The notes under the pieces were generated by a model. It searched no databases. It was given only the letters and a program-made list of their open reading frames with translations, and was not told where the DNA came from. This document shows, one piece after another, positions 21,329-26,605 of a stretch of DNA of 26,605 nucleotides (positions are counted from its first letter, which is position 1; each line of letters starts with the position of its first letter). The translations under genes and the position numbers were made by a program. Source of the stretch: a virus; the IMG/VR virus record IMGVR_UViG_3300023301_000081, positions 1 to 26,605 of that record. One strand, 5' to 3'.

Positions 21329-21886
21329 ATGAGTTGTGTAACACTAACAAAAAGTCGTAAATTAAACTGTATCTCTAAAATGCCCGGAGTTCGAGCTATA
21401 GGGATCCTACCATTTGACGGAGTTAATAGAATTTTAAAGACAGCTACAGGCGTAGTAACTTTAGTCCCAGCTGTAGCGGATCTAGACGTTACTATAGCTA
21501 GATTTGAGCTAAAAAATACTACTACTAATTTTATAGAAAATGGTATTTCCGGAGGGGATAACAGATCTACAGGAGTTACCGGTAATATCCCTATAATTTT
21601 AAATGTACCTAGCGGCGGAGACGTAGAGTTAAATATTTTAGTAGAGGAGCTGTTAAAAGGAGAGGTAGTTTTATTTTTAGAAATGAACGACGGTACTATA
21701 AAAATAGCCGGATCTCAGTTAGGCGCTTTAGCTATAACAGCCGACGACCAAACAGGAGGTACTATAGGAGATTTAAACGGCTATACAATTACGTTTAATA
21801 CTTTAGAGCCAGATTTTAGCAGAGGATATATACTAACCGAGCCAGCTCTAACAGAGTACGCGGCGGCTATAATGCCATACGTATAA
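21329..21886 (+). CDS. Probable major tail tube protein
   Basis: A 185-residue beta-rich protein with a plug-like N-terminus (LTKSRKLNCISKMPGVRAIG) and a C-terminal stretch 'GSQLGALAITADDQTGGTIG', 'DLNGYTITFNTLEPDFSRGY'. The last part resembles tail tube proteins of Bacteroidota siphophages, where a 'G-D-L-N-G-Y-x-x-T-F' strand pair closes the barrel. It lies between two hairpins, right after the capsid gene, consistent with separate, high-level expression. A capsid decoration protein is the main alternative. Confidence 0.65.
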   Translation: MSCVTLTKSRKLNCISKMPGVRAIGILPFDGVNRILKTATGVVTLVPAVADLDVTIARFELKNTTTNFIENGISGGDNRSTGVTGNIPIILNVPSGGDVELNILVEELLKGEVVLFLEMNDGTIKIAGSQLGALAITADDQTGGTIGDLNGYTITFNTLEPDFSRGYILTEPALTEYAAAIMPYV

Positions 21887-21906
21887 AAAATTAATAAAAA
21901 TCTAAT

Positions 21907-21934
21907 AAAACCTCTCAATATGAGGGGTTTTTTT
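21907..21934 (+). terminator. Rho-independent terminator after the tail tube gene
   Basis: AAAA, then CCTCTC (21911-21916), a 5-nt loop, GAGGGG (21922-21927) and seven T's. The stem is 6 bp with one G-U pair, extended by A-T pairs. It is a good intrinsic terminator that would separate the abundant capsid and tube messages from the portal genes. Confidence 0.85.
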
Positions 21935-21947
21935 ATATATTAAAATA

Positions 21948-22277
21948 ATGAAAGTACTTTTTTTAGATACTCCTTTAGTCTTTTATTTGATCCCTAGAGT
22001 ATATCCAATAATAACGGATACATTAACGCTATATTTGCGTAATGAGATAACAGATAAAACTATAACTCCGGCTATAACTTTTACGATCTCAGAAAAATTA
22101 AAAATTACTATACCAGCCCAGCCTACAGATTTTAAAATTCAAAATAAATACGAAGTAGAATTAAAAAACGGATCTAGCGTTATTTATAGAGGCAAAATTA
22201 TTATCTTAGCAGAGGGGACAGACATACAAAATTATGAATATAGCTCTCAGATAAATGCAAAATTCAAATATAAGTAA
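21948..22277 (+). CDS. Hypothetical beta-rich late protein (109 aa)
   Basis: A 109-residue protein with repeated short strands (TLTLYLRNEITDKTI; AITFTISEKLKITIPAQ; KNGSSVIYRGKIIILAEG) that suggest a small beta sandwich. It has no enzyme motif. It begins 14 nt after a terminator T-run and overlaps the portal gene by 23 nt in another frame, so its translation is likely coupled to the portal. A head or neck accessory role is possible from position; nothing more can be said. Confidence 0.65.
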   Translation: MKVLFLDTPLVFYLIPRVYPIITDTLTLYLRNEITDKTITPAITFTISEKLKITIPAQPTDFKIQNKYEVELKNGSSVIYRGKIIILAEGTDIQNYEYSSQINAKFKYK

Positions 22278-23436
22278 TAACGAGGTACATATTTTTAGAA
22301 ACGAAGTACAAAAATACTCCGCTTTTCAGCCTATAGATATTAAACCTACTCTTGGTAGAGATTGGATTTTAAACGGTCCTAACGGAAATAATTATAAAAC
22401 ATATAAGGACGCGTACGACGATAGCCCGACTAACGCCTCTATTATTAACGCTTTTGTTAAATATATTTTTGGAGAGGGGTTAGTAGATACGTCTACAGAT
22501 AATATAGATCTCAGTATCTACCTCTCAGAGGAGGATCAGCTGTTAATGTGTTACGACTTTAAAATCCACGGCGGCTACTCTGTAACTGTCATCTGGGACT
22601 CTAACGCTGGAGACAAAAAACCTTTAAAAATAGAGTATATCCCTATTTATAAATTAGGCGTTAACTATATTTTAAAGACAGGAAAAATAAATGGATACTG
22701 GTATAGCTACGACTGGACTAAAATTTTTACATATAGACCAGTAAACTATCCAATTTTTACAGGGAGATATCAAGGTAATGACCTGGAGATCCTGGTAGTC
22801 CGTAGACCTACGGCGGAGCCATTTTTTCCGGTACCGGATTATATATCTGGTATACCATGGGCCCAGGTAGAGGGACAGCTAGGTAACGCCGCTAAAAACC
22901 ATTTTATTAACGCTATGTCGGATATAACGTTAATAAATTATAATCAAGGGAGACAGTCTACTCCAGAGGTTTCTAGAGAGGAGGCGGATAAAGTTAGAGC
23001 TAAGGTAGTAGGCTCGGATAATCAGTCTACAGTTTTAGTATCTTTTAACGACGGTCCGGAGGAGGCTGTAGTCATAGACCGGATCTCTCCTCCAGAGTTA
23101 AACCAGCAAAACGTATTTTTTAGCGAGGAGGCGGAGCGAAAATTAATAGTAGCGCATAGCGCGCCGCCTATTTTATTTAGCGGATCCAATACTGGAGGAG
23201 GTTTTAGCTCTAACGCGGACGAAATAGAGGTAGCTACTAACTCACTATATAGGAGACATATAAATCCGGATAGAAATGTAATTCTAAAAGGCCTAAAAAA
23301 AGTATTTAAACTAATAGACAGCTCTATAATTTTAGATTTTAAAGACTTTAAAGAGGAGGCGCTAGAGGAGACTCCAGTAGCTACAGCTCCGGAGCCTGTT
23401 AAATCTAACTTTTTTAAAAATCCATTTAAAAGATGA
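22255..23436 (+). CDS. Phage portal protein
   Basis: A 393-residue protein with portal hallmarks: 'ASIINAFVKYIFGEGLVD' near the start, a wing region with 'GINGYW'-like tyrosine strands, 'VVRRPTAEPFFPVPDYISGI' followed by a long helix (EGQLGNAAKNHFINAMSDIT), and the crown-side part 'VAHSAPPILFSGSNTGGGFS' with 'ATNSLYRRHINPDRNVI'. The P-P-I-L-x-G-like loop followed by a helix returning to the stem is usual in portals. It forms the 12-fold ring through which TerL pumps DNA. Its place far from the terminase, after capsid and tube genes, is unusual. It overlaps both neighbours (23 nt upstream, 4 nt downstream). Confidence 0.8.
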   Translation: MQNSNISNNEVHIFRNEVQKYSAFQPIDIKPTLGRDWILNGPNGNNYKTYKDAYDDSPTNASIINAFVKYIFGEGLVDTSTDNIDLSIYLSEEDQLLMCYDFKIHGGYSVTVIWDSNAGDKKPLKIEYIPIYKLGVNYILKTGKINGYWYSYDWTKIFTYRPVNYPIFTGRYQGNDLEILVVRRPTAEPFFPVPDYISGIPWAQVEGQLGNAAKNHFINAMSDITLINYNQGRQSTPEVSREEADKVRAKVVGSDNQSTVLVSFNDGPEEAVVIDRISPPELNQQNVFFSEEAERKLIVAHSAPPILFSGSNTGGGFSSNADEIEVATNSLYRRHINPDRNVILKGLKKVFKLIDSSIILDFKDFKEEALEETPVATAPEPVKSNFFKNPFKR

Positions 23437-23912
23437 TAACATTATTTTTAAAAGAAAATGATATCCCGGCTTTAACCTCATTTAGCGGAAATATAGACGC
23501 GGATAGTCTAAAGCCTCACATATTTACAGCTCAAACTAACGATATAAAGAGGATTTTAGGGACAGATTTATATAATAAAATGCTAGCAGACTACGAGGCG
23601 GACGCTTTAACAGGATTATATAAGACTATATACGAGGATTATTTAGTCCCTATGGAGGTTTATTTTGCCTGTATGTATTATATGACCTTTGGAGGATCTA
23701 AAATTAATAATAACGGCGTAACTAAAGTAGCTTTTGATAACGGCGTAGCCCTTAGCGAGTCAGAAACTAACCGGCTAATAGGAGTATTTAGACAATTAGC
23801 CAATAATAACGAGTTGTTTTTTTATGAGTATATGAATACTGTAGAGGTCCTGGAGTATAATAGGTCCTCCGATGATGAGTATAATAATAATCCAGTAATA
23901 CCATGGTATTAA
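23433..23912 (+). CDS. Head-tail connector / adaptor protein (DUF6712-like)
   Basis: A 159-residue helical protein starting with 'KENDIPALTSFSGNIDADSL', then 'TAQTNDIKRILGTDLYNKML', the pattern of Bacteroidota phage connector proteins that attach under the portal. A helix rich in aromatic residues (YLVPMEVYFACMYYMTFGGS) and an acidic C-terminus follow. ATGA overlap with the portal stop supports linked expression, and portal plus adaptor is a standard neighbourhood. The family call is by memory of the pattern. Confidence 0.6.
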   Translation: MITLFLKENDIPALTSFSGNIDADSLKPHIFTAQTNDIKRILGTDLYNKMLADYEADALTGLYKTIYEDYLVPMEVYFACMYYMTFGGSKINNNGVTKVAFDNGVALSESETNRLIGVFRQLANNNELFFYEYMNTVEVLEYNRSSDDEYNNNPVIPWY

Positions 23913-23913
23913 A

Positions 23914-26605
23914 ATGAGTAAAATAACTATAAATACCTCACTACCAAACGACGGACTGGGGGACGCACTTAGAAACGCCTTTAATAGTACGAACGCAAAC
24001 TTTACGGAGCTCTACGATCAAAAAGTAGATAAGGTAATCGGCCAGGGATTAAGTGATAATAACCTAACGGACCTATTATTAACTAAAATAAACAATATAG
24101 AAGATCTAGCCGCCGTAAATATACAAAGTGACTGGACTCAAAATAACGATACCGGAGCGGATTATATAAAAAATAAACCGGAAGTATCTACGATCCCTAT
24201 AATGCAACCTATAGGAGTAGATTTTAGTTTTCCTCTAAACACTAAAACAGATATAGACTCCCTTTTCGGAGCTTTTTTAATTAATGATGCGGAGAGCGGT
24301 ATTATATTAAACTCATCTACTCCAATAACAGGAGACGGAGGCCATAGTAAAGTTATGTTTGCTGTTTTAGCTGGGACAATTACCACAGGATCTCTGACTA
24401 TAACCGGCACATCTGTAGACAGAAATACAAAAGTAGAAACGCCTGGAGATACAGAAATAATCCCAATAGCTGGTTTATCGGTTAACGCATCTACGGTAGA
24501 CGCTAACGGTAATACAGTCTATAATTATACAGATAACTATATATCCTCCAAATGGTTTAGAGGTTCTTTAACTTTCTCTACTACGGATTTAAATTTAACT
24601 GAAATAAGAATAGCTCAGGTTGCTTTTGAACAATTTAACTCTATAGGCCCTATAATTATAGATGAGTTAGACGCCACTTATAAGATATCTAATACGCTGG
24701 CTAAAATGGACGCGTATTTATACGCTGTGACTGTAGTAGGATCTAAAGCTAACGTTAAATTAATAGCTGACATACATCATGTAACTGGAGGTTTTGTAGA
24801 TGCGGCTTTTAGGAAAAGACAGGCGGATATAGGTAAGGATTTGAATACAGCTACAGACGGTATATTTGTGGATTTGTTTTTAGCTCCTACAAGTCAACAA
24901 TATTTTAATAGTTTTATTTTAAAGGTACGGGGTCAAAGAATACAATACATAGACGTTTTATTAGATAATACTTTAATAGTTGATACAATTACCTACGGTG
25001 AGAATTTAAACGCTGGAGAGGTAGTTTATTTAGATCCAGACGGTAAATATTATAAGGCCGATAATACAGATCCTTTAACCTCAACTACGCAAATTAGACT
25101 AATATCCCAAAGCGGACTAATAGGGGACGAGAAAAAATGTATTAAATCCGGAACCTATACAACTAGCGGAGCTATAACTCCAGGAAATGAGTATCTAAGT
25201 ACTAGCGGAACGTTTACGGCTGTTTTGCCTACGGCCCCTAGTGATATAGTGAGGATTTTATCTACGGCAATAAGCACAAATAAAAGATATTTCAATCCCT
25301 CCTCTTCTTGGGTTACAGCCGACGGCTCAAATGTAAACGGAGTTAGTCTAATAGCCGGAGGCGGTAAAACATTTGCCGACGCTTGGAGCTTAGGAGGCTT
25401 AGACGTTAGAGCCTATGCTACGAACGCCTTAATATTAGACCAATATTATACAGGAGCCCCTCAAACGATAACGTTAAACGCCGCCTCCGCTACTTTAGGG
25501 CAGAATAGATACATAGCAATAGTTATGGATACGAGCGGAGTTATTAGCGCCCAGGACGGAGTTACCGGAGCTGTAGCTATACCTCCTACAGTAGATACAG
25601 ATAACTATTATTTAATTAGATATTTATTTTTAGTAGGGCAAGCTACAGTTCCTACAGATCAGAGCGGAAATACTACTAGTGTTTACTCCTTAGTATACGA
25701 TGAGACAGGAACGGAGCCGTTAGAGAGTAATGTAACGACATCTACGCCGTCTATAGTTGCAAATACAGCTGCATCTCCTTTTGGAGGCGTAGGTATTAGG
25801 GCTGTTAATTTGGCTAAACAATCCGCCGATAAAATTTATTTTAACTATACGACAAAAAAATTATTTTCAGAGTTTACAGATCTTAATTTAGGATTAAAAA
25901 CCGACATAGGCAATAGCTCTTTAAAGATATATGTGAATTTTTTTAACGATAATGTAAATGTAGGTGGTTTAGCCGTAGCTAGTGGTTTATATGGTTACTT
26001 AGGCTTGGCTACAATCCCTCAAAATATTAGCATACCTAAAGATTATTTTATTTTTAATGGTTTGGAGTTTGATAGAATTGTAATTTTTTTATACTCTCCT
26101 TATTCCACAATCCCCGGCTATTGGATAGACGACGTAAAACTATTAAATGCCTACGCTCCTAATCCTAATACGCCTATATTTATACAAAAACAGGCGGACT
26201 GGATACAGGCGGATATTAACGCTGTAGATTTTATTAAAAATAAGCCTGATTTAGTAACACTTTCAAAAGATATAAATCAAGGATCCCACGGATTTATTGT
26301 AGGAAATGCGATAAGACATAATGGCACAATATGGGTAAAAGCACAAGCAGATAGCTTAGCAAATTCTGGAAGTATTGGAGTTGTAGGAGTTGTTACAGAC
26401 GCTAATAATTTTTCTTATTCATTCGGTGGGTTTTTAGTTCCAGGAACTTGGATTAATGGCACTTCTTATTTTTTATCACCAGCGGTTGCGGGTGGAATAA
26501 TTGTAGAACCTACCTATACAGTTGGGCAAGTTAGGGAATTTATAGGAACAGGAACACCGAACGGTTTACTAATAGAATTAGACTTAGGAGACGAAATAGT
26601 TGCGG
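23914..26605 (+). CDS. Large tail fibre / receptor-binding protein (partial, C-terminus beyond right edge)
   Basis: An open frame of at least 897 codons runs from the ATG at 23914 (1 nt after the adaptor stop) to the window end with no stop. The start, 'GDALRNAFNSTNANFTELYD', is the virion-attachment pattern of Bacteroidota phage fibres. A 19-residue joint motif occurs twice: QSDWTQNNDTGADYIKNKP (71-89) and QADWIQADINAVDFIKNKP (760-778). Between them lie beta-rich domains. After the second joint comes 'HGFIVGNAIRHNGTIWVKAQ', a module common near fibre ends. Base use after about 26280 differs (GAA rather than GAG, GCA, CAC), suggesting a swapped tip. It should bind the host surface receptor. 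Confidence 0.8.
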   Translation, partial: MSKITINTSLPNDGLGDALRNAFNSTNANFTELYDQKVDKVIGQGLSDNNLTDLLLTKINNIEDLAAVNIQSDWTQNNDTGADYIKNKPEVSTIPIMQPIGVDFSFPLNTKTDIDSLFGAFLINDAESGIILNSSTPITGDGGHSKVMFAVLAGTITTGSLTITGTSVDRNTKVETPGDTEIIPIAGLSVNASTVDANGNTVYNYTDNYISSKWFRGSLTFSTTDLNLTEIRIAQVAFEQFNSIGPIIIDELDATYKISNTLAKMDAYLYAVTVVGSKANVKLIADIHHVTGGFVDAAFRKRQADIGKDLNTATDGIFVDLFLAPTSQQYFNSFILKVRGQRIQYIDVLLDNTLIVDTITYGENLNAGEVVYLDPDGKYYKADNTDPLTSTTQIRLISQSGLIGDEKKCIKSGTYTTSGAITPGNEYLSTSGTFTAVLPTAPSDIVRILSTAISTNKRYFNPSSSWVTADGSNVNGVSLIAGGGKTFADAWSLGGLDVRAYATNALILDQYYTGAPQTITLNAASATLGQNRYIAIVMDTSGVISAQDGVTGAVAIPPTVDTDNYYLIRYLFLVGQATVPTDQSGNTTSVYSLVYDETGTEPLESNVTTSTPSIVANTAASPFGGVGIRAVNLAKQSADKIYFNYTTKKLFSEFTDLNLGLKTDIGNSSLKIYVNFFNDNVNVGGLAVASGLYGYLGLATIPQNISIPKDYFIFNGLEFDRIVIFLYSPYSTIPGYWIDDVKLLNAYAPNPNTPIFIQKQADWIQADINAVDFIKNKPDLVTLSKDINQGSHGFIVGNAIRHNGTIWVKAQADSLANSGSIGVVGVVTDANNFSYSFGGFLVPGTWINGTSYFLSPAVAGGIIVEPTYTVGQVREFIGTGTPNGLLIELDLGDEIVA

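Noticed and set aside
1-26605. Integrase, attachment site, repressor, CRISPR array, IS element, tRNA
   Set aside because: Looked for on both strands; no protein motif, regular spacer-repeat pattern, flanking inverted repeats with transposase, or cloverleaf was found. Whether the phage is temperate cannot be decided from this window.

Overview
The window looks like the left and central part of a tailed-phage genome (or an integrated copy) from a member of the Bacteroidota, probably a flavobacterium-like host. This rests on three things: A+T-rich DNA; early promoters of the Bacteroidota type (TTG, 18-19 nt, TAnnTTTG) with no Shine-Dalgarno sequences; and proteins of families seen in Bacteroidota phages, namely the VirE_N/VirE primase-helicase pair, an XkdF-type prohead protease, and tail proteins with 'DW...IKNKP' joints. 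A tape measure protein indicates a long tail, most likely a siphovirus. No integrase, repressor, lysis gene, tRNA, IS element or CRISPR array was seen.

Layout. (1) 1-2222, minus strand: an early operon with a small protein, a probable ssDNA-binding protein, and an SMC/RecF-like AAA ATPase that runs off the left edge. A terminator-like hairpin separates the last two. (2) 2223-2351: a divergent promoter pair around a TACAAAA/TTTTGTA operator-like sequence. (3) 2352-5978, plus strand: early genes, including an SF2 helicase, a PolB-like 3'-5' exonuclease, several unknown small proteins and three small membrane proteins. The same operator-like sequence recurs at a second early promoter near 4750. 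(4) 6025-8378: the split primase (VirE_N) and VirE helicase. (5) 8378-8639: a non-coding block with nine copies of ATGTAAC(C/T), arranged like iterons around an A+T-rich core. It is the best candidate for a replication origin. (6) 8640-10958: VRR-NUC nuclease, small terminase, large terminase. (7) 10981-18238: unknown structural genes, a tail-terminator-like protein, two HK97-gp10-like proteins, two large tail proteins, and the tape measure. (8) 18293-18649: a small secreted protein with its own promoter-like element and terminator (a moron). (9) 18774-23912: protease-scaffold fusion, small unknown, major capsid protein, probable tail tube, unknown, portal, connector. (10) 23914 to the right edge: a large tail fibre, cut by the window.

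How the parts fit. Host RNA polymerase probably transcribes the divergent early operons, which supply ssDNA binding, unwinding and trimming functions. Primase and helicase then act at or near the iteron block. No DNA polymerase gene is visible, so host polymerase is presumably used. The rightward late genes package DNA and build the particle, in an unusual order: tail genes and tape measure come before the capsid genes, and the portal lies about 11 kb downstream of the terminase.

The least ordinary features are the iteron block, the shared early operator, a second promoter-like element (A8, 4-5 nt, TACNTTTA) at three operon starts, and the secreted-protein moron. All functional calls come from reading motifs; no database search was possible.
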